NCBI RefSeq assembly: GCF_900170035.1
Contig: NZ_LT828543.1
Span: 103,754-167,753, forward strand
Length of the DNA: 64,000 bases
Source of the DNA: Desulfamplus magnetovallimortis
GTDB lineage: Bacteria; Desulfobacterota; Desulfobacteria; Desulfobacterales; Desulfobacteraceae
Direction: 5' to 3'
In this document: piece by piece, positions 43,993 to 52,414 of the stretch
How positions within the stretch are numbered: the first letter of the stretch is position 1
Layout of the letters: each line of letters opens with the position of its first letter
Notes under the pieces: generated by a model
Seen by the model: only the letters and a program-made list of their open reading frames with translations
Told to the model about the DNA's origin: nothing
Database searches by the model: none
Position numbers and translations under genes: made by a program

Positions 43993-45429
43993 CTATCTGT
44001 TTTCAGCGTTGACAGGCAGAAGTATAGTAAAACAACTTCCCTTTCCAACTTCGCTTTCAACTTCGATTGTTCCATGATGGGCCTTTATAATTTCATAGAC
44101 AATACTGAGCCCAAGTCCTGTTCCCTTTCCCACAGGCTTTGTGGTGAAAAAAGGATCAAAAAGTTTTTGAAGATTCACTTCAGGTATGCCGCATCCCGTA
44201 TCTTTTATTACTATTTCTACGAAATGGTCGGTTTTTCTTTTGCCTTTTTTCACAGAGCGTGTGGTTATTTCAATGGTGCCGTTCTCTTCAATTGACTGGG
44301 CTGCATTGACAAAAAGATTCATGAAAATCTGGCTTATTTTCTGGGGATAGCAGAGAATGTGAGGGATATCGCCGTAATTTTTCTTAACAACAGCCTTGTA
44401 TTTTATTTCGCTTTTGACCATCTTAAAAGTGGTGTCAATGGCGCTGTTGATGTCAAGCATCTTGTATTCAGACTCATCAACCCTTGAAAAGGTTCGGAGA
44501 TCCTGGACAATATCCCTTATTCTGTCAATTCCCTCAATTGATTCATTGGCAAGATCCTCAAGATCAGCCATTATAATATCAATCCTGTTTTTCTTTTTAT
44601 GTTGAGAAATATCATGTAACAGCGTTGCAGCATCAGGAGAACCTGACCCCATAAGCCACTTTTCAAGTGTTGCATATTTTTCATAAAGATCAACAATACG
44701 CTCAAAATATTTTTTGATGGCCGAAAGATTCGAGCGGACAAAGGCCACAGGATTGTTGATCTCATGGGCAACACCTGCTGCAAGAAGACCTATGGAAGCC
44801 ATTTTTTCAGCCTGTACAATCATGGATGCCTGTTTTTGCACCTTATCTTTGAGATTTTGATTCATCTCCTCAAGTTGTTCGTTGGCATTTCTGAGGCTCT
44901 CCTGGAGCTGGTTTTTTTTATGTTCGAGATTCCATGTATTGCTCAATGCCCTTGCAAATTGAAGTATCTCTTCATGGTTAAATGGTTTTCTTAAGTAAAA
45001 TATATCATCCCTTCCGGTCACAGCAATGATATCTTCAGGAGAGTATTCGCTGTAAGCCGTTACAATCACAATTTTTATAAAGGGATCAATTTCCCAGATT
45101 CTTCCTGATGTTTCACCTCCGTTGAGACCCGGCATTTTCATGTCAATAAATGCAACTGAAAATGGGCGGTTTTCTCCAAGGGATTTTTTTACCTCTTCAA
45201 TACCAATGGTTCCGTTTTCAGCCATAACAACTTCATAGCATTTATCCGGAGATGTTTTTAAAGTTTCACCAGGCAAAAAGCCGGATTCAGACCCTTTGGG
45301 CATGTCAAAAAGTGCCCTTCCCATTGATATGGTTTCAGACTCATCTGCCTCGGGAAGCAGTATGCTCTGATATGTTTCACGAATTCCAACATCGTCGTCA
45401 ATCACCAGGATTCTTCTGTTTTCTTCCAT
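43993..45429 (-). CDS. Receiver-histidine kinase (REC-HisKA-HATPase)
   Basis: 478 aa, soluble. N-terminal receiver with Asp in AFIDMKMPGLNG and Lys in YLRKPF, but with about 40 extra residues between helix 1 and strand 2 (MGRALFDMPKGSESGFLPGE region). A coiled coil leads to HisKA ([18 protein letters not shown]) and HATPase ([28 protein letters not shown]). A cytosolic kinase that is itself a phosphorelay target. Start ATG after GAGAGG. Co-directional with the related REC-kinase at 45524 (94 bp between). Confidence 0.9.
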   Translation of the reverse strand: MEENRRILVIDDDVGIRETYQSILLPEADESETISMGRALFDMPKGSESGFLPGETLKTSPDKCYEVVMAENGTIGIEEVKKSLGENRPFSVAFIDMKMPGLNGGETSGRIWEIDPFIKIVIVTAYSEYSPEDIIAVTGRDDIFYLRKPFNHEEILQFARALSNTWNLEHKKNQLQESLRNANEQLEEMNQNLKDKVQKQASMIVQAEKMASIGLLAAGVAHEINNPVAFVRSNLSAIKKYFERIVDLYEKYATLEKWLMGSGSPDAATLLHDISQHKKKNRIDIIMADLEDLANESIEGIDRIRDIVQDLRTFSRVDESEYKMLDINSAIDTTFKMVKSEIKYKAVVKKNYGDIPHILCYPQKISQIFMNLFVNAAQSIEENGTIEITTRSVKKGKRKTDHFVEIVIKDTGCGIPEVNLQKLFDPFFTTKPVGKGTGLGLSIVYEIIKAHHGTIEVESEVGKGSCFTILLPVNAENR

Positions 45430-45523
45430 GATAAGCCTCTCTTGTTTCAGGTTTTTATTTCTGATTTTTGTGTTATTTGGGCAATAAAATCAAAAAACCT
45501 TTTTTGTTTCTGTATTCTCTAAG

Positions 45524-46885
45524 TCAGGTTACAGGAATATCAACGTAAAAACATGTTTCACCATCTTCAGCTTCGCTTCTGACATTCAGATTCCATCCGT
45601 GAAGCTCCGTTATAATCCTTGCCTTGGGAAGGTTTAGTCCAAATCCCATACCGTTGTGCCGAGTATCTTCAAGATTTGCAAAGGGATCGAAAATGCTCTC
45701 CATTTTTGCCTTCTTGATACTGCTTCCCTGATTTGCAACTTCAATTCGCAGCATATTATCATTTTTCAACGCTTCTACAGATATCGTTCCACCCTCCCTT
45801 GAAAATTTTACTGAGTTGTCAACAAGGCTATTCAACATCTGGCTAAAAAGTTCTGCATCTGCATCAATTGAAAGCTGTTGTGGTACATTTTTATTTACAG
45901 TGAGCTTTTTCAATTTGATATCTTCAGCCTTCTGTTCAAGAACAGAGTCAACTATATGTTTTAAAGATAAATTTTCCTTTGTTATGGTGGCTTCGGGATT
46001 TGCAAGATCAAAATATGAAACCATCTCTTCCATGAACTTTGACAGCCTTTCTCCGCCAAGGGATATATAAGAGAGCATCTCTTTGTCATCAATTTCAAGA
46101 TTGTTCGGATCAATGTTTTCAACTGCTCCTATCCAGTTTAAAGGGGTATTGATTTCATGGCAGAGGTAGTGGATCATGGCATTTTTCTCAATATATCTTT
46201 TTTTGAATTTCCGGTTAAGCTCTCTCAGTTCAGCAGTTTGCATTTTTACAGTTTGCTCAAGTATTTTTTTCTGGTTCCGGCGATTTTGTTCAAGATTCCA
46301 TGTGTGGGTAAGGGTTCTGGCAAGCTGTTGAATCTCTTCATTGAAAAATGGTTTTCGCAGAAACAGAATATCATCCCTGCCTATGATTTTTATGATCTTT
46401 TCAAGTGTGTACTCACTGTATGCTGTTACAATAACTATCTTTATGTCTGGATCAATTTCCCATATTCTTCTTGATGTTTCAGCTCCGTTGATTCCCGGCA
46501 TCTTCATGTCTATAAAAGCAAGGGCAAAGGGACTCTCTTCTTCCAGTGCAGCCTTTACTTTTTCAATGGCTTTTGTTCCATTTTCTGCAAGTGTAAGATC
46601 ATAACTTGGCTTTAAATTAATGTTTTTATGCTCATCATAACTATTTGTAATTTTGTCTTTATCCTTGTGAACAATCTCCCCTTTGTTGTTAAAATCTGTA
46701 TTTTCAGAACTTTTTTTGTCAAAAAGATGCTCAGGTGTACCAAAAAGCGATTTGCCAGTTGAAATAAGAGCGGAATCTTTCTCTTCAGAGAGTATGGTCA
46801 TATAGGCATCCCGAATTCCCTTGTCATCATCAACTAAAAGTATCTTTCTGTTTTCCTGAAACGGATAATTAATTGTATTATTCAT
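45524..46885 (-). CDS. Receiver-histidine kinase with long receiver insert
   Basis: 453 aa from ATG 46885 (MNNTINYPF) preceded by AAAAAGGAA; a longer frame to 47020 reads through a class E repeat and is not real. Receiver with AFIDMKMPGING and FLRKPF, carrying an insert of about 55 residues rich in Asn, Lys and Asp between helix 1 and strand 2, longer than in the neighbour. Coiled coil, then HisKA with MIHYLCHEINTPLNWIG and HATPase (NSLVDNSVKF, MGFGLNLPKA). Paralogue of the 43993 gene; likely same phosphorelay. Confidence 0.88.
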   Translation of the reverse strand: MNNTINYPFQENRKILLVDDDKGIRDAYMTILSEEKDSALISTGKSLFGTPEHLFDKKSSENTDFNNKGEIVHKDKDKITNSYDEHKNINLKPSYDLTLAENGTKAIEKVKAALEEESPFALAFIDMKMPGINGAETSRRIWEIDPDIKIVIVTAYSEYTLEKIIKIIGRDDILFLRKPFFNEEIQQLARTLTHTWNLEQNRRNQKKILEQTVKMQTAELRELNRKFKKRYIEKNAMIHYLCHEINTPLNWIGAVENIDPNNLEIDDKEMLSYISLGGERLSKFMEEMVSYFDLANPEATITKENLSLKHIVDSVLEQKAEDIKLKKLTVNKNVPQQLSIDADAELFSQMLNSLVDNSVKFSREGGTISVEALKNDNMLRIEVANQGSSIKKAKMESIFDPFANLEDTRHNGMGFGLNLPKARIITELHGWNLNVRSEAEDGETCFYVDIPVT

Positions 46886-46984
46886 GTTGTATTTGTTCCT
46901 TTTTAATGTCTTACCCACCCCTCCCTTCCAGCAATGGGCTGGGGGTGAGGTGAATGGACAATTTATTTTTATTTGAATGACCTT

Positions 46985-47107
46985 GAACGCATCTTTTCGA
47001 TTGTGGCGGTCATCAGCCATGTACGTTTATAAGAAAGTCCCCGTGATTCAAGGCTTCTCAGGACTTTCATGCTTCGTTGTGGCAGGTTTGTCTGCCATGG
47101 CCGTTAT
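46985..47107. repeat. Class E repeat, variant unit pair
   Basis: CTTTTCGATTGTGGCGGTCATCAGCCATG, TATAAGAAAGTCC ... GGACTTTCATG and GTGGCAGG-TTTGTC-TGCCATGG, ending CGTTATAT at the stop of the next kinase gene. Confidence 0.5.
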
Positions 47108-49068
47108 ATTGCTTTTGGGAAGAGAATTGTTATCACTGCTCCTTTTCCCAATCCCTGGCTTGTCATCTCTATTGTTCCGTTATTTACCTCAACAAACATT
47201 TTGCAATAATAGAGCCCCATTCCTGATGAACCTTTATCTGATGCTCCAAATTCAAAAAGGCTCTCCAGAGATGGAAGATTTATCCCGATACCACTATCTT
47301 TAACCGTAAATCCTATCTTATTTCTATCTATCAATGTTGTGATTTTAATATTTTTTTGAATGTTACTATCTTTTACTATTTGTATGTTATTCTCTTTTTT
47401 TAAATTATCTTGACTATCATGATATTTTATTGATTCTATTTCAAGTTGCTCTATGGCTTCACAACTGTTTTTCAGTATGTTGATTACAACCTGAAGCAGC
47501 CGGCTTTTATCAATAAAAAGCTTAGGCATATCTGGCTGGAGATCCATCTGAAGGTTGATCCCTGATTTTTCAAGGGCAGATCTGTTAATTTTCCAGGCTG
47601 TCTCCATGATGCTGTTAATGCTTACAAGCTCACGGATCTCTTTTCCAGTTGCAGCATAATGATGTTGAAGTGAGAGTATTTCAGAAATATAGGAGACTGC
47701 TCCGGAAGCAGATTCAATTTTTTCTTTCTGTCGTTCACCTGCCTCTTTTAAAGTTACAATAAGTTCTTCAAGATATTCAAAAACCTGTCTCCCCCTTGGG
47801 TCAGTTTGAACATATTCTGACAAATTGTTCATATTATTTTCAAGATCCATGTAACACTTCTGAAGGTATTCCTGTATTGTACTTATCTCTTTTATATCCA
47901 TTCGGTTTATCTGGATGTTAAGGGGGGTTACAGCATTACCGATGTTGTGGAGAACCATGGCTGAAAGCTGCGCCCTGCCTGCTTCAATTGCGGTGTTCAT
48001 GGATTCTGCCCTGGCCTTTTCAAGCTCCATGATAAGTGAGTTGAATGCAGATGCAAGGGATCTGATTTCATGGGGACCGGTTTCCGGAAGATCGGCCATA
48101 TATTTCCTGGATTGCCTTGCGCTGTCTATGAGCTTTACAAAAACACTTAAAGGTTTTCCGGTGAGCCTGGAACTCATATAAATTCCAAGGATAAGGGCTG
48201 CAAGATCCAGCATCATGGCAGCTACAAGAAACCTGTCCATCCTTGAATATTCTCCACGATGGGAATCTTTTTTCATGCCGCATATTATATGAAGATTTTC
48301 ATACCCAGGTACATTTACCCTGTTTTTCAGCCACTCTTCATCTTCACCATTGTCTGATTTCTGTTTTTGCCTACTCTTTGTTATATTCTGATTTTGTATA
48401 GTTTCTGGTAGATTTGTTATTTCTTTATAAAAAAGAGTTTCGCTTGCATAAATAAGACCATTTGGCTCAAGGATAATTGCATATTCAACGGTTGTATCCA
48501 AGGTTAACATGCTGAAAAGTTTTGAAAAATCTGAATTAGTAACAGATAGGACTATCATGCCTTCTGGTAAATCAATATAAAAAACAGGCATGGCCACATC
48601 AATTATATTTTCCTTTATCCTGAAAACATTATTTCCAGCCATCACTTCACTTTGGATGTCACTATCTTGAAAGTCACGATAGTCACTGGAATTTGATATA
48701 ATGTAACGCCCCCTGTAGTCTGAAAGAGAGACATTGGCATTATCAACACCTGGAACCTCAAGGGATTGAAAAAAAGCCGGAAGATAATTTTCTCTTGCTG
48801 TCTGGTCTATGAGACTATTAATAATAAGGTCATTTGACGACAGAAAATGTGTATATCTTCTAAGATCATCAAGTTTTTCACCAACTGCACTGGCAACCAT
48901 TTCACTTCTTGCGGCAAGTGTACTCTGGAATTTTTTTTCAAGGGAGCCCAAGGAGAGATAACGAATCCCGAGCCATATGAGAATCAACAAAAGTGCTGCT
49001 GCGGGAACCACCCGCACCATTACAGTAAACACAATTGTTTTTTGGCTGCTATCCTCTCTGATATTCAT
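47104..49068 (-). CDS. Sensor histidine kinase with LHNIGNA box (CACHE-HAMP)
   Basis: 654 aa from ATG 49068 (MNIREDSS) with AAAGGAGA upstream; the longer frame to 49131 runs into a repeat. TM1 about 15-32, periplasmic CACHE-like sensor (about 33-250), TM2 (FLVAAMMLDLAALILGIYMS), HAMP, then AQLSAMVLHNIGNAVTP and HATPase (NILKNSCEAI, DSGIGINLPS, GMGLYYCKMFVEVNNG). Between strands of the ATPase domain is a Lys/Asn/Asp-rich insert of about 35 residues. It is preceded in the same direction by the branched-chain-type binding protein at 49210-50448, which completes a third binding-protein/kinase module. Confidence 0.9.
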   Translation of the reverse strand: MNIREDSSQKTIVFTVMVRVVPAAALLLILIWLGIRYLSLGSLEKKFQSTLAARSEMVASAVGEKLDDLRRYTHFLSSNDLIINSLIDQTARENYLPAFFQSLEVPGVDNANVSLSDYRGRYIISNSSDYRDFQDSDIQSEVMAGNNVFRIKENIIDVAMPVFYIDLPEGMIVLSVTNSDFSKLFSMLTLDTTVEYAIILEPNGLIYASETLFYKEITNLPETIQNQNITKSRQKQKSDNGEDEEWLKNRVNVPGYENLHIICGMKKDSHRGEYSRMDRFLVAAMMLDLAALILGIYMSSRLTGKPLSVFVKLIDSARQSRKYMADLPETGPHEIRSLASAFNSLIMELEKARAESMNTAIEAGRAQLSAMVLHNIGNAVTPLNIQINRMDIKEISTIQEYLQKCYMDLENNMNNLSEYVQTDPRGRQVFEYLEELIVTLKEAGERQKEKIESASGAVSYISEILSLQHHYAATGKEIRELVSINSIMETAWKINRSALEKSGINLQMDLQPDMPKLFIDKSRLLQVVINILKNSCEAIEQLEIESIKYHDSQDNLKKENNIQIVKDSNIQKNIKITTLIDRNKIGFTVKDSGIGINLPSLESLFEFGASDKGSSGMGLYYCKMFVEVNNGTIEMTSQGLGKGAVITILFPKAI

Positions 49069-49082
49069 AACTATCTCCTTTT

Positions 49083-49250
49083 GGCATCTTTCATTCATCG
49101 GTTTACACTTTTTCTGAAGCATGCTTTTCATGATTAAGGGATTATCCTGATTTTATGAAGCATGCTTTTCATGATTAAGGGATTATCCTGATTTTTCATC
49201 ATGTTAATCCTAAAACTTTGAATCATGGTTCAAAATTTTCCGAAAAATGT
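49083..49250. mobile_element. Class C-variant MITE, right end lost, with internal 41-bp duplication
   Basis: It matches the inverse of the element at 8244-8400: GGCATCTTTCATTCATCGGTT, ACACTTTTTCTGAA, ATGATTAAGGGATT, CATCATGTTAATCC, AATCATGGTTCAAAATTTTC. A 41-bp segment is tandemly duplicated (49115-49155 and 49156-49195). The right end forms the 3' end of the binding-protein gene. Confidence 0.65.
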
Positions 49251-50448
49251 AAGGAACAATAACTCCTGCATCATTATATTTTGCCAGTATGAAATCATCT
49301 TCATTCAGTGCATCATGCATATCTTCCCTGAATGGATATACATAGTTTTTTAAAAGCCCCTCGTGAAAGGGAATTTTTTCCAGGGCATCCCGTACAGAAG
49401 ATCGGTCTGTTGTTCCTGCAATTTCCAGAGCCTTTTTAAGAAGATGAACAAGATCATAGGCGTGTGCTGTTCCTGCTGGCGAAAAAATATTGTCAGCAGA
49501 TAAGGTTTCAGGATATTTTTTCTGGTACATCCGGATTAACCTGTCGTTTCTTTCAGAAAAAACAGGTTTAAGAAAAGAGTATGTCTGGAGAAAATAGAAA
49601 TTTATCTCTGAGAGTGGAACAGCGAACTCTTTTGTCATTTCAAAAAAATTTCCTCCAGTAATCCCCCAATGTGATACAATGGGAATCCTTTCAGTTTCAG
49701 GCAGAAGAGACATTGATTTTACAGCAACAACACCCTCAGGGCAGTTGGCCACAAGAAGAAGCACATCCGCACCTGCATTTTTCGCAGCATGGATCTGTTC
49801 TCCGAGATCATTTACACCCCAGTTGAACCAGTATATGCCGGCGGATGTTAATCCATTTCTGTTCATTGCTGATGTCATTGATGTTTTATTTGAACGCCCC
49901 CAACCCGTCTGTTCCAGCAACAGTGCAGGGTTCCTGTAACCGGCTTCAATAATTTTTTTTATCAAAAACCCACCTGCATATTCATCCCTGACAGATACCC
50001 TGAATGCATAGTTTGGCTTGTAGCTGTTTTCAATCACAGGTGTTCCGGCAGCCCATGGAACAAGGAATATCATGTTGTGTTTGTGGATAGTATCAAGTTC
50101 ACTCATGGCAACAGGCGTATGGAGGCCTCCAAGGACAGCCACAACACTATCCATTCCGGCAAATTGGTTCATATTGTCAACGCCCCTTGCAGGGTTGCCT
50201 CTGTGATCTTTTACTTTCAGTTCAAGTTGACGACCAAGAACTCCGCCGGCAAGGTTTATTTCGTCAATTGCAATCATAGCCCCTCTTTCAATGGCAATGC
50301 CAGCCCTTGCAGAACCTGATGACATATCAGCATCAAGCCCGATTAGTATGGGGGACTCTGACGCATTTACAGTAGTGAAATGAATAAAAAGAATCAAAAT
50401 CATATATATAATATTTGAAAGTTTAATATCTGATTGAAAAATATTCAT
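49210..50448 (-). CDS. Periplasmic binding protein, branched-chain amino-acid type (Peripla_BP_6), no permease nearby
   Basis: 412 aa with signal peptide (IIYMILILFIHFTTVNASES). LivJ-like type-1 fold: ILIGLDADMSSGSARAG, AIDEINLAGGVLGRQLEL, VVAVLGGLHTPVAMSE, AYDLVHLLKKALEIAG. Similar proteins often pair with kinases or regulators in deltaproteobacteria. Ligand unknown. Start ATG after AAAGGATA. The last residues (RKILNHDSKF) are encoded by the class C-variant element. Followed 141 bp later by the CACHE kinase at 47104. Confidence 0.86.
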   Translation of the reverse strand: MNIFQSDIKLSNIIYMILILFIHFTTVNASESPILIGLDADMSSGSARAGIAIERGAMIAIDEINLAGGVLGRQLELKVKDHRGNPARGVDNMNQFAGMDSVVAVLGGLHTPVAMSELDTIHKHNMIFLVPWAAGTPVIENSYKPNYAFRVSVRDEYAGGFLIKKIIEAGYRNPALLLEQTGWGRSNKTSMTSAMNRNGLTSAGIYWFNWGVNDLGEQIHAAKNAGADVLLLVANCPEGVVAVKSMSLLPETERIPIVSHWGITGGNFFEMTKEFAVPLSEINFYFLQTYSFLKPVFSERNDRLIRMYQKKYPETLSADNIFSPAGTAHAYDLVHLLKKALEIAGTTDRSSVRDALEKIPFHEGLLKNYVYPFREDMHDALNEDDFILAKYNDAGVIVPYIFRKILNHDSKF

Positions 50449-50552
50449 TTTATATCCTTTTATTTAGCAAGGTTTATTAGCAAAAGTGTCTAACTACTCA
50501 AAATCGAAACCTTATTTGTTTTTCTTGATTCTCTTGGCCGGCACCAAGCAGC

Positions 50553-50786
50553 TTAATCCGGAGATTCTGATTTTTTGACCTTTTCCAGAAATTCTGTTCC
50601 TGTCATGCCAGGCATTTTTTGATCAGCGATTACAACAGCCGGATTGATATTCTCAATGGCATTCAAAGCCTCAAAAGGAGATAAAAACAGAATGCATTTA
50701 CAGGTGTTGCGTAAAAGAAGGCTTTGGCGCATTTTTAATATACCATCTTCATCGTCAACAATAACTATTTTGTCATTCATGTTCAC
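50553..50786 (-). pseudogene. Truncated receiver domain (77 aa)
   Basis: Begins as a normal receiver (DKIVIVDDEDGILKMRQSLL) with Asp in VVIADQKMPGMTG, but stops after FLEKVKKSESPD at a TAA, before strands 4-5 and the conserved Lys. In the neighbouring frame the sequence continues RIKLLGAGQENQEKQ, which is receiver-like for only a few residues. Ribosome site AGGA before ATG 50786. It could be a decayed gene or a short phosphate-binding fragment; decay is more likely. Confidence 0.6.
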
Positions 50787-50808
50787 ATCCTGTTTTTCCC
50801 GTAATGAT

Positions 50809-51576
50809 TTATTCTATGCTGTCAATACATCTTACGATTTCACCGATTATCTGGCGACCGGAAAAAGGCTTTATCATGTAACCCTGTATGCCAAGATTCA
50901 TGCAACTTTTTACATCATCTGCATCGTTTCTGGATGTGGCAACAATGATTGGTGTATCCTTGTCTTCAAGTTCCAGGCGAATTTTTTTCAATACAGAATA
51001 CCCGCTCAAATCCGGAAGCCCCAAATCCATGATTAATATATCCGGTTTCCATGACTGATAAATTTCAAATCCGTTTTTTCCGCTTATAGCAATCTTAAGT
51101 TCAAATCGTTTTGGTTTGATCCAGTTTTCATATAAAAAGCGTGTCATTCTATCATCTTCCATGACAAGAACCTTTATAGGTACATTTTTAGCGGCTTCAT
51201 TGTTTTCACCATTTTTTGATGAGAGGAAGGAACGGATTTTTTCTAAAAGAGTATCTTCATCCCAGGGCTTTGTGATTATGCTTGAGATGGTTTTATCCTC
51301 AAATGCCTTTAAAACAAGTTTTCTGTCTGTGTATGCTGTCAGAAGAATTACAGGAATATTTTTATATTTTTCCTTGATGATTGATGCCAGTTCCATTCCG
51401 TCCATCAAGGGCATTCTGTAATCAGTGATAACAAGATCAATTTGAGATTCTTCAAGAAGTTCAAGTGCTTTTATGCCATCCGGAACATGTACGACCTCCC
51501 ACCCCTCAAAAAGAATCAGGCGTTTCATGGCACTCAGAACTTTTATTTCGTCATCAACAAGCAGTATCTTGCTCAT
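50809..51576 (-). CDS. Tandem double-receiver protein
   Basis: 255 aa: REC1 (residues 2-120; Asp in LVITDYRMPLMDG, Lys in IITKPW) and REC2 (about 132-252; Asp in LIMDLGLPDLSG, Lys in YMIKPF). No output domain, so it probably relays phosphate between the kinases of this island. Strong AAAGGAG site before ATG 51576. First gene of the leftward set; a sigma-54-like promoter lies 54 bp upstream. Confidence 0.9.
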   Translation of the reverse strand: MSKILLVDDEIKVLSAMKRLILFEGWEVVHVPDGIKALELLEESQIDLVITDYRMPLMDGMELASIIKEKYKNIPVILLTAYTDRKLVLKAFEDKTISSIITKPWDEDTLLEKIRSFLSSKNGENNEAAKNVPIKVLVMEDDRMTRFLYENWIKPKRFELKIAISGKNGFEIYQSWKPDILIMDLGLPDLSGYSVLKKIRLELEDKDTPIIVATSRNDADDVKSCMNLGIQGYMIKPFSGRQIIGEIVRCIDSIE

Positions 51577-51629
51577 AATGATTCTCCTTTGTGAAAATTA
51601 AACAAAAGAATTCATATGAAAGATTACTA

Positions 51630-51645
51630 AGCAAGGTAGATGCCA
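51630..51645 (-). promoter_or_regulatory. Candidate sigma-54 promoter for the leftward signalling genes
   Basis: On the - strand: TGGCAT-N5-TTGCT with exactly 10 bases between GG and GC. Predicted start of transcription near 51619, giving a leader of about 43 bases before the double-receiver gene. Confidence 0.55.
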
Positions 51646-51726
51646 TTTGTAAAAAATAGTATAACCTACTGTTTTAAAAACAAATATCATAAATTGAATG
51701 ACTCTGCGGGCTTTGCTGACATTCTA

Positions 51727-51763
51727 TCATATTGATAGACCAACATCATTTCTATCAATATGA
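51727..51763. promoter_or_regulatory. 13-bp perfect inverted repeat
   Basis: TCATATTGATAGA (51727-51739) and TCTATCAATATGA (51751-51763), 11 bases apart. About 85 bp upstream of the sigma-54-like promoter at 51630, the position of an enhancer-type activator site. No T-run, so not a terminator. Confidence 0.4.
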
Positions 51764-51821
51764 CAGATCAATAGCAAATATCAGACAATCAACTATGGAG
51801 AGCGGGTGGAGTACCAATCTT

Positions 51822-52000
51822 TAACCTGGTTATCCGGCATCCTTCATTTGCCAGTTTACACTTTTTGGAGCCACATTCCCATTTTTAGGGAATTATCTCA
51901 AAAAAAGTGTCAACTACTTTTGATGGATTCTGAAGGATGCCGGTTATCCTTATTCAGACAGTATTGGTAAAGCTCAAAACTCATAGGTGTTGACTTTGAG
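51822..52000. mobile_element. Class A MITE remnant, interrupted by class C
   Basis: The right part reads GGTTATCCTTATTCAGACAG and ends GTTGACTTTGAG at 52000; a short left part (CTGGTTATCC) lies before the class C insertion at 51836. Confidence 0.55.
51836..51941. mobile_element. Class C MITE (106 bp), 8-bp target duplication, nested in class A
   Basis: Ends GGCATCCTTCATTTGCC and CTGAAGGATGCC. GGTTATCC at 51828-51835 and 51942-51949. Confidence 0.82.
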
Positions 52001-52016
52001 TTTTTATGCTATCTGC

Positions 52017-52122
52017 GGCATGCTTCATTTCCCAGTTTACACTTTCCTGAGAGAAAACCCTAAGCGGAGGGAATCTCTTACAAAAAAGTGTAAAGTACTT
52101 TTGGAGTCAGATGAAGGATGCC
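52017..52122. mobile_element. Class C MITE (106 bp), 8-bp target duplication
   Basis: Ends GGCATGCTTCATTTCCC and AGATGAAGGATGCC. CTATCTGC at 52009-52016 and 52123-52130. Same length as the copies at 51836 and 54683. Confidence 0.82.
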
Positions 52123-52267
52123 CTATCTGCTTGAATAAACTATTTACAGGTTGGAAAAAAACCTGACACCCTGTCTGCTTCCTGTCTGCCCCCTCCCTAT
52201 TATCTCTATTCACAAAAATCTTATAATTTCAGTTTGTTATCTTTATTTTAATGCTGATAAACATAAC

Positions 52268-52283
52268 GGCATCATAGTTGCTC
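52268..52283 (+). promoter_or_regulatory. Candidate sigma-54 promoter for the rightward cluster
   Basis: CGGCAT-N5-TTGCT with 10 bases between GG (52269-52270) and GC (52281-52282). Predicted start near 52294, about 120 bp before the AcuB-like gene. Confidence 0.5.
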
Positions 52284-52340
52284 ATATGTTTTTTCAAGTT
52301 TGAAAATAACAACAAAATAAGTACCTGAGCTGAAATAATT

Positions 52341-52358
52341 CGTTAAAATTTCTTAACG
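52341..52358. promoter_or_regulatory. Operator-like palindrome
   Basis: CGTTAA-AATTTC-TTAACG, a perfect 6-bp inverted repeat with a 6-bp spacer, downstream of the predicted transcription start and 56 bp before the AcuB-like gene. The regulator cannot be named. Confidence 0.35.
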
Positions 52359-52414
52359 GACATTATTGAAATCAATATGCTTCGTTACTTAAAGGCAAAA
52401 ATCGGAGGACAGGT

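Noticed and set aside
46912-46951. CCACCCC / GGGGGTG hairpin as a terminator
   Set aside because: No T-run follows on either strand and it lies in a 5' leader; may be a repeat hairpin only. The same applies to the hairpin at 54813-54850.
46886-47020. N-terminal extension of the REC-kinase at 45524
   Set aside because: The extra codons read through a class E repeat, and a good ribosome site precedes ATG 46885.
37222-51576. Signalling island as ordinary ABC importers
   Set aside because: Three binding-protein genes are present, but no permease or ATP-binding gene occurs anywhere in the window.
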